This document shows positions 17,905 to 25,519 of a stretch of DNA of 64,000 nucleotides, piece after piece (position 1 is the stretch's first letter; every line of letters starts with the position of its first letter). The notes under the pieces are model-generated. The model had not been told where the DNA came from. It saw only the letters and a list, made by a program, of their open reading frames with translations, and searched no databases. Source of the stretch: Phytomonospora sp040655735 (GTDB lineage: Bacteria > Actinomycetota > Actinomycetes > Mycobacteriales > Micromonosporaceae); assembly GCF_040655735.1 (NCBI RefSeq), contig NZ_JBFAKK010000007.1, positions 355,584 through 419,583 of the forward strand. The letters run 5' to 3'. The position numbers and the translations under genes were made by a program.

Positions 17905-19095
17905 ATGATCTCCGCCCACCTGCTCCGGGACCTGACACCGCAGATCCTGGGCGTCCTCGTCCGCCGCGGAGCCGACTTCGTGGCGGCCGAGGACGCCGTC
18001 CAGGAGGCGCTCGTGGAGGCCGTGCGCGGCTGGCGCGAAGGCGCGCCCGACGACCCCAAGGGGTGGCTGGTCACCGTCGCCTGGCGCAAGTTCCTGGACG
18101 CGCGGCGCTCGGCGTCGGCGCGGGCCCTGCGCGAGGTCGCGGTGACGCGCGAGCCGCCCGCGGGCCCCGCCGAGCACACCGACGACACGCTGCTGCTGCT
18201 CAGCCGCTGCTGCCACCCCGCTCTCACGCCCGCGTCGGCGATCGCGCTGACGCTTCGCGCGGTCGGCGGCCTGACGACCGCGCAGATCGCGCGCGCGTTC
18301 CTGGTCCCCGAGGCGACGATGGCGCAGCGCATCTCCCGCGCCAAGCGCACGCTGGCGGGCCAGCGCTTCGAGGAGCCCGGCGACGCGCGGTCGGTCCTGC
18401 GCGTGCTCTACCTGATGTTCGACCAGGGCTTCGCCGGCGCGGGCGGCAAGTCCCGCGCGGCCGGCGACACCGACCTCGCCGCCGAGGCGATCCGCCTGAC
18501 CCGGCAGCTGGCCGCCTCGGCACCGCAGGACCCGGAGATCGTCGGCCTCCTCGCGCTGATGCTGCTGCACCACGCGCGGCGGGCGGCGCGCTTCGACGCC
18601 TCGGGCGACCTGGTCCCGCTGGCCGCGCAGGACCGCTCCCGCTGGGACACCGCGACCATCGCCGAAGGCGTCGACCTGCTCCAGCACGCCCTCGCCCGCG
18701 ACCGCCTCGGCGAGTACCAGGCCCAGGCCGCGATCGCCGCGCTGCACGACGACGCCGCCTCGGCCGAGGAGACCGACTGGCCGCAGATCCTGGAGTGGTA
18801 CGACGAACTCGCCGGCATCGTCGCGGGCAACCCCGTCGTCGCGCTCAACCGCGCGGTCGCCGTCGGGCACGTCGACGGGCCCCTCGCCGGGCTGCATCTG
18901 GTCGAAAAGCTGCCCGCCGACCTGCCACGCCGCGACGCCGTGGCCGCCTACCTGCACGAACGCGCCGGCGACCGCGCACAGGCCGCGCGCCTGTACACGG
19001 CCGCCGCCGAGGCGGCGACGAGCATGGCCGAGCACGCGCACCTGCTCAAACAGGCCGCGCGCCTCAACCAGAGCGGCCCGTCCGCGCCGGCGTGA
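17905..19095 (+). CDS. ECF42-type sigma factor with C-terminal helical extension
   Basis: 396 aa. Sigma region 2 (A-A-E-D-A-V-Q-E-A-L, W-L-V-T-V-A-W-R-K-F-L-D) and region 4 (L-T-L-R-A-V-G-G-L-T-T-A-Q-I-A-R-A-F-L-V) occupy the first 180 residues. The remainder is a long, tetratricopeptide-like helical domain (DUF6596 type) including LYLMFDQGF and A-L-N-R-A-V-A-V-G. This extension replaces an anti-sigma factor and is required for activity in studied ECF42 members. Translationally adjacent to its DGPF partner. The downstream gap (19096-19202) carries phased repeats assigned to the next operon. Confidence 0.9.
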   Translation: MISAHLLRDLTPQILGVLVRRGADFVAAEDAVQEALVEAVRGWREGAPDDPKGWLVTVAWRKFLDARRSASARALREVAVTREPPAGPAEHTDDTLLLLSRCCHPALTPASAIALTLRAVGGLTTAQIARAFLVPEATMAQRISRAKRTLAGQRFEEPGDARSVLRVLYLMFDQGFAGAGGKSRAAGDTDLAAEAIRLTRQLAASAPQDPEIVGLLALMLLHHARRAARFDASGDLVPLAAQDRSRWDTATIAEGVDLLQHALARDRLGEYQAQAAIAALHDDAASAEETDWPQILEWYDELAGIVAGNPVVALNRAVAVGHVDGPLAGLHLVEKLPADLPRRDAVAAYLHERAGDRAQAARLYTAAAEAATSMAEHAHLLKQAARLNQSGPSAPA

Positions 19096-19108
19096 CCCGC
19101 GCCCCCCG

Positions 19109-19153
19109 ACCTAGCCGAAACCTAGCGGCGACCTCGCCGGGCCTGTCTAGGTT
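19109..19153 (+). promoter_or_regulatory. Candidate SARP operator and promoter of cassette 1
   Basis: Three direct heptamers lie exactly 11 bp apart: ACCTAGC (19109), ACCTAGC (19120) and ACCTCGC (19131). Eight to ten bases after the last one comes TCTAGGTT (19146-19153), usable as a -10 element. Heptamers at 11-bp spacing placed close to the -10 are the hallmark of SARP/OmpR-type activator sites. A SARP gene is the last gene of the downstream cluster (21094), which supports an autoregulatory site. An inverted AACCTAG/CTAGGTT pair overlaps. Confidence 0.6.
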
Positions 19154-19202
19154 CGCCTGGACGGCGCCGTGCCGCCGTCGCGGAGTATCGGGAGAGGCTG
19201 GA

Positions 19203-19778
19203 ATGACCATGTTGAACGGCGAAGACCCCGGCGGCGGCCCGCGGATGACTCCCGAGGAGTTCCTGGAGAAGCTCGACCGCCTCACCATTCGCGCCACCTC
19301 ACCGGACCGCTCGGTGCGGGCCGTCCTCGACATGTCCGGGACACGGCTGGAGTTCGGCCCGCGCGGCACCCGCGGGCACAGCGAGCGCAGCCTCGGCGAA
19401 CAGGTCAGCGCGGCGCTGGAAGCGAGCCAGCACGGCTACCAGCGGGCGATGGCGATGCTCCTGGAACAGGCCGCCCCGCCCGGCTCGCGGGAGAAGCAGG
19501 ACGTCCGCGCGCCCGAGCCGCGGTCCGTCGAGGCCCGCTACCGCGCCCGGCTCGGCGGCATCGACGTGCAGACGCGCTCGCCACGGGGTTGCGTGAAGGT
19601 ACGCCGGACCGGGACCACCGGCGTCGAGGTCGAGATCCGCCCGAACACCCTCGGGCACAGGCAGTTCAGCGACGCCGACCTGCTGGCCGAGATCAACGCG
19701 GCCGTCGGCTCGGCCGACGAGCAGTACACCGTCAAGTTCGAGGTCGCCAAGGCCGACAAGCACCGGGAGGACCTGTAA
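19203..19778 (+). CDS. Tandem YbaB-like protein, cassette 1
   Basis: 191 aa. Two copies of the same strand-strand-strand-helix pattern can be read: LTIRATSPDRSVRAVL through an E-R-S-L-x-x-Q-V-x-x-A-L helix (about 27-90), and V-K-V-R-R-T-x-T-T-G-V-E-V-E-I-R-P with the helix F-S-D-A-D-L-L-A-E-I (about 129-180). This resembles the YbaB/EbfC nucleoid-protein fold duplicated in one chain. A diverged homologue with the same layout is encoded at 61897-62415. The stop overlaps the next start (TAATG), so translation is coupled. First gene of a cluster with EspC-like and WxG-like genes. Function unknown; the YbaB link is inference from pattern. Confidence 0.6.
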   Translation: MTMLNGEDPGGGPRMTPEEFLEKLDRLTIRATSPDRSVRAVLDMSGTRLEFGPRGTRGHSERSLGEQVSAALEASQHGYQRAMAMLLEQAAPPGSREKQDVRAPEPRSVEARYRARLGGIDVQTRSPRGCVKVRRTGTTGVEVEIRPNTLGHRQFSDADLLAEINAAVGSADEQYTVKFEVAKADKHREDL

Positions 19779-20116
19779 TGGCCGGACCCAAGGTCGTCGC
19801 ACCGACCGGCGAGATAGACGAGGTCGGGCGAAGGCTCCTGCCCGCCATCGCCGGTGTCTACGCGAAGGCCACCCAGTCCATGAACGCCGCCTGCACGAGC
19901 GTCGGCGGCCCGGCGGGGTGGGAGATCCTGGCCTTCGCGCAGGCCGCACAGCGCATGCTCGCCGAGTCGGGCGACAACTCCTACGACGCCGCGGTGGGGC
20001 TTGCCAAGATCGCCGCCGGCTACGACAGCACCGACAACGTCAACGCCGAACTCCTGCCGAAGGACCCCGACGTGGTGTTCCCGACCGCGCCCGACCCCAA
20101 GCTGCGGACACTCTAG
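19778..20116 (+). CDS. EspC-like ESX-associated protein, cassette 1
   Basis: 112 aa, mostly helical, no signal peptide. The N-terminal helix has E-I-D-E-V-G-R-R-L-L-P-A-I-A-G-V-Y, and a second helical part has S-Y-D-A-A-V-G-L-A-K-I-A-A-G-Y-D followed by an acidic N-A-E-L-L. Size and two-helix layout match the EspC/DUF2580 and WXG100-partner group of type VII substrates. The cassette 2 counterpart (61377-61781) shares E-V-G-x-x-L-L-P and Y-x-x-x-D-x-x-N-x-E-L. It overlaps the preceding stop by one base and lies 9 bp before the next gene, so the three genes form an operon. Confidence 0.6.
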   Translation: MAGPKVVAPTGEIDEVGRRLLPAIAGVYAKATQSMNAACTSVGGPAGWEILAFAQAAQRMLAESGDNSYDAAVGLAKIAAGYDSTDNVNAELLPKDPDVVFPTAPDPKLRTL

Positions 20117-20125
20117 GGAGACATC

Positions 20126-21001
20126 ATGGGACTGGGAACAGCAGAGGTCATCGAGAAGGTCGGCGCCGTCAAGCACGCCGCCTGGGAGGCGTGGACCCGC
20201 CTCACCGCCTACACGCCGAGCATGTACGCCGAGGACGTCTACGTTCCTCCACAGTGGTCGGTCAAGAACGAGATCGAGTCGATCTACCCGCGCATCGACG
20301 CGGCCTTCGCGTGGGTCTACTCCTTCCCCGAACCCGACACCTACGACGCCGCCATCGAGGCCGTCCGCGAGGTCCGGCAGACCATCGTGGGCACCGAGCT
20401 CAACGGCAAGGTGGAGGACGTCAAGGGCAAGCTCGACGACTGGCAGGGCGAGGGCGGCACGAACTTCCGGGCCAACTTCGTGCACCGCTTCGAAAGCGCC
20501 ATCGACAACCAGGGCGACATGCTGGAGGCGGTCACCAACGCCTACAAGTCCGGCCAGGCCGTCACCCAGACCAGCCTCAACGACGCCGGCGCCCTGCTCG
20601 ACGCGGCCTGGAAGGCGTTCAAGGAACTCAAGGACGACGGCGGAGCGGGCTGGGGCGACGCGGCCAAACTGGTCTTCAACATCATCGCCCTGGGCACCGG
20701 CATCGCCGCCGCGGCCGGGACCGGCGGCGCCAGCGCGGTCTTCGCGCTCTCGGTCGTCTCCGGCAGCACCGGCTTCCTGGCCAACGTCATCCCCGACGCG
20801 CCGGAGAAGGCGCCCGGCGCGCTGCCCGGCGACGACCCCATCCAGGTCACCGACGCCCTCGTCGGCAAGGCCGCCGAACTCAAGAGCGCCAGCGACAAGG
20901 CGAGCCGCGACCTGGTGACGCTCGTCAACAACGACCTCGGATTCCTGCTGGCGCACGAGAAGGACTTCGTCCCGACCAGGCCGAAGATCGCCGGCGACTA
21001 G
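20126..21001 (+). CDS. WxG-containing membrane/secretion-substrate-like protein, cassette 1
   Basis: 291 aa. The first 150 residues are helical and contain a W-Q-G turn (DDWQGEGGTNFRANF, about residues 104-118) like the WXG motif of ESX substrates. A long hydrophobic Gly/Ala-rich stretch (about 186-222) could cross or insert into a membrane. A charged tail follows. The counterpart at 60343-61377 has the same order: helices, W-A-G turn followed by F-R-D-E-V, then a hydrophobic stretch. No enzymatic motif is visible. Possible pore-forming effector, or a structural T7SS accessory; both are inference. The SARP gene starts 92 bp downstream. Confidence 0.55.
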   Translation: MGLGTAEVIEKVGAVKHAAWEAWTRLTAYTPSMYAEDVYVPPQWSVKNEIESIYPRIDAAFAWVYSFPEPDTYDAAIEAVREVRQTIVGTELNGKVEDVKGKLDDWQGEGGTNFRANFVHRFESAIDNQGDMLEAVTNAYKSGQAVTQTSLNDAGALLDAAWKAFKELKDDGGAGWGDAAKLVFNIIALGTGIAAAAGTGGASAVFALSVVSGSTGFLANVIPDAPEKAPGALPGDDPIQVTDALVGKAAELKSASDKASRDLVTLVNNDLGFLLAHEKDFVPTRPKIAGD

Positions 21002-21093
21002 CACCCGCCCTGGGGAGGACCCGGTCCCTCTGGAGAGATTCAGGAGGGCCGGGCATAGTGGACCAGTCCACGTCCGCGCGTCCCTGGGGTGAG

Positions 21094-23913
21094 ATGAACT
21101 TCGAGGTTTTAGGACCGCTGCGGGTCAGGGTCGCCGACACCGCCGCCCACATCGACGGTCCCAAGCAGCGGGCGCTGCTGGCGGTGCTGATCAGTCGCGC
21201 CGGGCACGTCGTCCCCGCCGGCGCCCTCATCGAGGCCGTCTGGGGAGCGCACCCGCCGGCCTCCCCCCGCAAGGCCCTCACCTGGCACATCGGCCAAGTC
21301 CGCGACCTCCTGGACAGCCCCGACCGCCTCACCTGGCAGGGCAACGGATACGTCCTGGCCGCGGGCGCCGGCGAGATCGACGCCGCCCGCTTCGAGGACC
21401 TGCGCAACCGCGGCCTGGAGGCCGGGCGCAACGGCGACCCCAAGGCCGCCGGCGAGCTGCTCGGCGAGGCCCTCGCGCTGTGGCGCGGCGACGCCTACGC
21501 CGACGTCGGCGAGAACGCCGCCGGCGACGGGGAAGCCGCGCGCCTCAACGGACTGCGCCAAGACGCCCTCGCCCACCGGATCGCCGCCGACCTCGAACTC
21601 GGCCGCCACGACGCGCTCGTCCCCGAACTGACCGCCCTGGCCGCCCGGCACCCTCTCGACGAGGGCTTCCGCGCCCAGCTGATGCTGGCCCTCTACCGCT
21701 GCGGCCGGCGCGCCGACGCCCTGGAGGTCTACCGCGAGACCCGGCGCCTGCTCGTCAGCGAACTCGGCCTCGAACCCGGACCCGAACTGCGCGCCATGGA
21801 GCAGACCGTCCTGGCCGGAAAGGCCGCATCCGAGACGCCGCAACGCGTCCCGGCGACGTCCGGACCCGCCGAACTGCCCTCGGCGCCCCGCGTCCTCACC
21901 GGCCGCGACGAGGACGTCGGGCACCTCCTGGCCGCCCTCGACGGACCCGGGGGAGTGTGCGCGATCGCCGGGCCCGGCGGCATCGGGAAGTCCGCGCTCG
22001 CCCTGCACGTCGCCCACCTCCTGGCCGGCCGCTTCCCCGACGGGCAGCTCTACGTCAACCTGCACGGCACCACTCCCGACGTGAAGACGCTCGCGCCCGA
22101 GGAGGCCCTCGGCCGCTTCCTGCGCTCCCTCAACGGCGAGGCGCCGCCCACCGCCCTCGACGTGGAGGAACTGGCCGGGCGCTTCCGCTCGGCGACCGCC
22201 GGGCGGCGCCTGCTCATCGTGATCGACGACGCCCGCGACGCCGCCCAGGTCCGCCCGCTCCTGCCCGGCGGCGGCACCTGCGCGGTGATCATCACCGGCC
22301 GCCGCATCCTGTCCACTCTGGACGAAGCGGGGCTGCACCGGCTCGGCGTGCTCGGCGAGACCGACGCGGTCGCCGTCCTCGCCCGCCTCGTCGGAGAGTC
22401 CAGAGTGGACGCCGAACCGGCGGCCGCGCGCGAGATCGCCCGCTACTGCGACGGACTGCCGCTGGCCCTGTGCGTGGCCGCCGCCCGCCTCCGGGCCCGG
22501 CCGCGCGCCCCGCTCAGCGGTCTCGCGAGCCGGCTGGCCGCCGAGGACGCGCGGCTCGGTGAGCTCAGCGTCGACGACCGCGCCGTCCGGGCCAGCCTCG
22601 CCGTCAGCCACCGCGACCTCGCCGACGAGGTCGACGGCGGCCCGGCCGCGCGGCTGTTCCGCCTCCTGGGGCTGCTCGACACCCCCGACCTGACCGTCCC
22701 GGTGGCCGCCGCGCTCGCCGACGTGCCGATGCCTGCCGCCGACGCGTTACTCGACCGGCTCATCGACGCCCAGCTCATCGAGGACCACCAGCCCGAGCGG
22801 TACCGGCTGCATGACCTGATCCGCCTCTATTCCAAGGAACTGGCCGCCGAAGCGGTGACGGCCGCCGGCGGCGCGCGGGCCTTCGGGCGCGTCCTTGAGT
22901 ACTACGTGGGAACCGCTCGTGACGCCCTCGGCGTGTTCGAGCCCTCCGCCTCCTATCGCCTGGGCTGGGAGAAGTCGGCGGCCGAACGCGGTGGCGCGCA
23001 CCGCTTCGCCGACCGAGCGGCGGCGCTGACCTGGATCCGGGGCGAGCTGGACAATCTGCGCGCCGTCGTCCGTCAGGCGGTCCGGCTGCCCGGCGAGGAG
23101 GCGATCGGCGCGGTGACCCTCTCGGTCCTGCTCAAGCTCCCGTTGCAGTACTCCAAGTCCTGGCGCGAGATGCTCGACGTCGGCCGCAACGCCGTCGCCA
23201 TCGCCGACCTGGCGGGCGGTCCCGAGCACCGGCTGTTCGCCCGCCGCGACACCGCCGAGGTCCTGCTGTCGCTCGGCCAGGTCGACGAGGCGCTGCTCCA
23301 CCTTGGACACGCGCGGTCGGCGGTCCGGCTGATGCCCGACCGCAGCGGTGAGGCGAGCGTCTGGGGGATCACCGGCGCGGCCTACCGTCGGGCGGGGCGG
23401 TTCACCGAGGCCCTTGAGGCCTTCGGCAGGTCCATCGAGCTGGCTCGTGAGCACGGGCTGGTGCAGGCCGAGGCCGCCACTCACGTCGAGGCCGGTTTCC
23501 TGCACTTCAAGATCGGCGACCTGGACGCGGCGCTCGCCGCGCAGGAGCGCGCCGCCGTGCTGATCGCCGGCCTCAACAGCCCGCACGGCGAGGCGATCAC
23601 GTCGGCGGCCATCGGCGCGATCTTCCTGGCCACCGCCCGCTACGGCGAGGCCGCCGAGCGCTTCACCCACGCCATCGCCAAGAACCGCGAGGCCGGGCAG
23701 CACGACGCCGTCGTCGCCGCCGACTACCGGTGGGGACTGGCCGAAGCGTGCTTCGCCCTCGGCGACCGCGACTCCGCCCGCGCACACTGGGGCGACTCCA
23801 TCGCGCTGCTGCACCGGCTCGGCGCCATCGGCGACAAGGAGCGCGCCGAACTCGAAGCGGCCGAACACCCGTCGCCCCCGGCGATGATCAGCGTCCGGCC
23901 GAAGCCTCGCTGA
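21094..23913 (+). CDS. SARP/AfsR-type regulator linked to cassette 1
   Basis: 939 aa from ATG 21094; a GTG at 21058 with AGGAGG ten bases upstream is a serious alternative that would add 12 residues. Domains: winged-helix DNA-binding (about 1-90, starting MNFEVLGPL), activator domain BTAD (about 95-240), NB-ARC ATPase with P-loop GPGGIGKS (293-300) and Walker B LLIVIDDAR, then TPR-type repeats. It follows the three cassette genes in the same direction, and phased heptamers at 19109-19137 upstream of the first gene are good candidates for its binding site. It is paralogous in architecture to the gene at 7763-10939. Confidence 0.88.
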   Translation: MNFEVLGPLRVRVADTAAHIDGPKQRALLAVLISRAGHVVPAGALIEAVWGAHPPASPRKALTWHIGQVRDLLDSPDRLTWQGNGYVLAAGAGEIDAARFEDLRNRGLEAGRNGDPKAAGELLGEALALWRGDAYADVGENAAGDGEAARLNGLRQDALAHRIAADLELGRHDALVPELTALAARHPLDEGFRAQLMLALYRCGRRADALEVYRETRRLLVSELGLEPGPELRAMEQTVLAGKAASETPQRVPATSGPAELPSAPRVLTGRDEDVGHLLAALDGPGGVCAIAGPGGIGKSALALHVAHLLAGRFPDGQLYVNLHGTTPDVKTLAPEEALGRFLRSLNGEAPPTALDVEELAGRFRSATAGRRLLIVIDDARDAAQVRPLLPGGGTCAVIITGRRILSTLDEAGLHRLGVLGETDAVAVLARLVGESRVDAEPAAAREIARYCDGLPLALCVAAARLRARPRAPLSGLASRLAAEDARLGELSVDDRAVRASLAVSHRDLADEVDGGPAARLFRLLGLLDTPDLTVPVAAALADVPMPAADALLDRLIDAQLIEDHQPERYRLHDLIRLYSKELAAEAVTAAGGARAFGRVLEYYVGTARDALGVFEPSASYRLGWEKSAAERGGAHRFADRAAALTWIRGELDNLRAVVRQAVRLPGEEAIGAVTLSVLLKLPLQYSKSWREMLDVGRNAVAIADLAGGPEHRLFARRDTAEVLLSLGQVDEALLHLGHARSAVRLMPDRSGEASVWGITGAAYRRAGRFTEALEAFGRSIELAREHGLVQAEAATHVEAGFLHFKIGDLDAALAAQERAAVLIAGLNSPHGEAITSAAIGAIFLATARYGEAAERFTHAIAKNREAGQHDAVVAADYRWGLAEACFALGDRDSARAHWGDSIALLHRLGAIGDKERAELEAAEHPSPPAMISVRPKPR

Positions 23914-24040
23914 GGTCGGACGCCTCCTCCCGTACACCCGCCCGTCGACTCGTGTTCAAAGGCGGCTTTGAGCTTCCTTTGACGTTCCTTCGTGCCTGCC
24001 GGGCTTGTCTGCTCTCTACCGAGCAGAGGAGCCCATACCC

Positions 24041-24835
24041 ATGTCGCCGGCCGACAGCAGCCTGCGCGCGCCGAGCGCGCTGCACGCGTTCAACCGCTAC
24101 GAGATCAAGTACCTGATCGGCTCTTCGGCGGCCGTCGCGCTCCGCGAGGAGCTCGCCGCCCGCCTCACGCCCGACCCGAACAGCGGCGAGGGCGGGTACG
24201 GCGTCTGGAGCACCTACTACGACACCGCCGCCCTGCGCTTCTACTGGGAGAAGATCGAGGGACTTCGCTTCCGCCGCAAGCTGCGCGTGCGCCACTACGG
24301 CGACCGCTCGACCGTCGGCGCGGACTCACCGGTCTACGTCGAGGTCAAGCAGCGGGTCAACCGCGTCACCCAGAAGCGCCGCATCCGCCTGCCGTACGCC
24401 GCCGCGCGCGAACTGTGCGACGGCAGGCGGCGGGTCGACGCCGGCGACGGCGGCGCGGGATTCGTCGACGAGGTCCTCGGCCTGGTCGCCGGGCTCGACC
24501 TGCGGCCCGTCGCGATGACCGGCTACCAGCGCGAGGCCTACCTCGGCACCGGCGCCGACCTCGGCCTGCGCGTCACCATGGACCACCGCGTGCGGGGCCG
24601 CGACCGCGACTTCCACCTCGCCGCCGAGGCCGAGAACCGGCTCATCGTCCCCGCCTCGATGACGATCCTCGAGGTCAAGGCCGACGACCGTGTCCCCTAC
24701 TGGCTCACCGACCTCACCGCGCGCCACGGCCTGTCGGTCGTGCGCGTCTCCAAGTACTGCCAATGCGTGGAGAGTTTCGGGCGCGCGCCGCGCTCGCTCT
24801 TCCACGTGCCCGAGACCGCTGATCAGGAGCTCTAG
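24041..24835 (+). CDS. VTC-domain (polyphosphate polymerase-like) protein
   Basis: 264 aa from ATG 24041 with AGAGGAG upstream; the frame opens earlier at 24005 but without a good ribosome site. The VTC fold is shown by F-N-R-Y-E-I-K-Y-L-I at the start, R-F-R-R-K-L-R-V-R-H-Y-G, Y-V-E-V-K-Q-R, T-M-D and T-I-L-E-V-K, the paired basic and acidic residues that line the tunnel of triphosphate-tunnel enzymes. In yeast this domain makes polyphosphate from ATP. In bacteria it is regularly encoded with DUF4956 and CotH, as here. No SPX domain. Confidence 0.88.
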   Translation: MSPADSSLRAPSALHAFNRYEIKYLIGSSAAVALREELAARLTPDPNSGEGGYGVWSTYYDTAALRFYWEKIEGLRFRRKLRVRHYGDRSTVGADSPVYVEVKQRVNRVTQKRRIRLPYAAARELCDGRRRVDAGDGGAGFVDEVLGLVAGLDLRPVAMTGYQREAYLGTGADLGLRVTMDHRVRGRDRDFHLAAEAENRLIVPASMTILEVKADDRVPYWLTDLTARHGLSVVRVSKYCQCVESFGRAPRSLFHVPETADQEL

Positions 24836-24838
24836 ACC

Positions 24839-25519
24839 GTGGACCAGTTCAACCTTTCCGACCTGTCGGGCACCTTCAGCGTCGGCGACATCGCCGCCGC
24901 CCTGTCGCTCGCCTTCGTGCTCAGCCTCGTCATCGGCTGGGTCTACCGAGCGACCCACCGGCACGTCTCCTACAGCCAGTCCTACGTGCAGACGCTGGTC
25001 GTCCTCGGGATGCTCGTCTCGCTGATCATGCTGGTCGTCGGCTCGAACATCGCCCGCGCGTTCGCACTGGTCGGCGCGCTGTCGGTGGTGCGCTTCCGCA
25101 ACGCCATCAAGGAGACCCGCGACGTCGGGTTCATCTTCCTGGTGATGGGCATCGGCATGGCCTGCGGCACGCGCTTCTACTCGCTGGCCGCGATCGCGAC
25201 CGTCGCGATCTGCCTGGTGGTCTACGTGATGCACCGCTTCAACTGGTTCCACCTCAACGTGCAGCGCCAGGTCGTCAAGGTTCAGATCCCACCCGGCGAG
25301 GACCGCGCCGGCGACGTCCAGGACGTGCTCGTCGCGCACACCACCGAGTTCGAGCTGGTCAGCATGGAGTCGGTACGGGGAGGGACGCTCACCGAGATGC
25401 TCTACACCGTGCGCCTCAAGCGCGGCCGCGAGCCGGGCGAGCTGCTGGCCGCGTTGCGCGAGAAGACCTCCGGTCAGCGCGTGACGATCCTGACCGGATA
25501 CGACCAGACGGACCTGTGA
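24839..25519 (+). CDS. DUF4956 membrane protein
   Basis: 226 aa. About four hydrophobic helices in the first 140 residues, with the conserved R-A-F-A-L-V-G-A-L-S-V-V-R-F-R-N loop at about 75-90, followed by a soluble ferredoxin-like C-terminal domain. The start is GTG at 24839, four bases after the VTC stop, with AGGAG nine bases upstream inside the VTC gene. DUF4956 proteins are the constant membrane partner of bacterial VTC proteins; a role in polyphosphate translocation has been suggested by context only. Confidence 0.85.
   Translation: MDQFNLSDLSGTFSVGDIAAALSLAFVLSLVIGWVYRATHRHVSYSQSYVQTLVVLGMLVSLIMLVVGSNIARAFALVGALSVVRFRNAIKETRDVGFIFLVMGIGMACGTRFYSLAAIATVAICLVVYVMHRFNWFHLNVQRQVVKVQIPPGEDRAGDVQDVLVAHTTEFELVSMESVRGGTLTEMLYTVRLKRGREPGELLAALREKTSGQRVTILTGYDQTDL

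Noticed and set aside
19918..21093. Upstream extension of the SARP frame
   Set aside because: The frame is open by chance through the EspC-like and WxG genes; the winged-helix domain begins at MNFEVLGPL.
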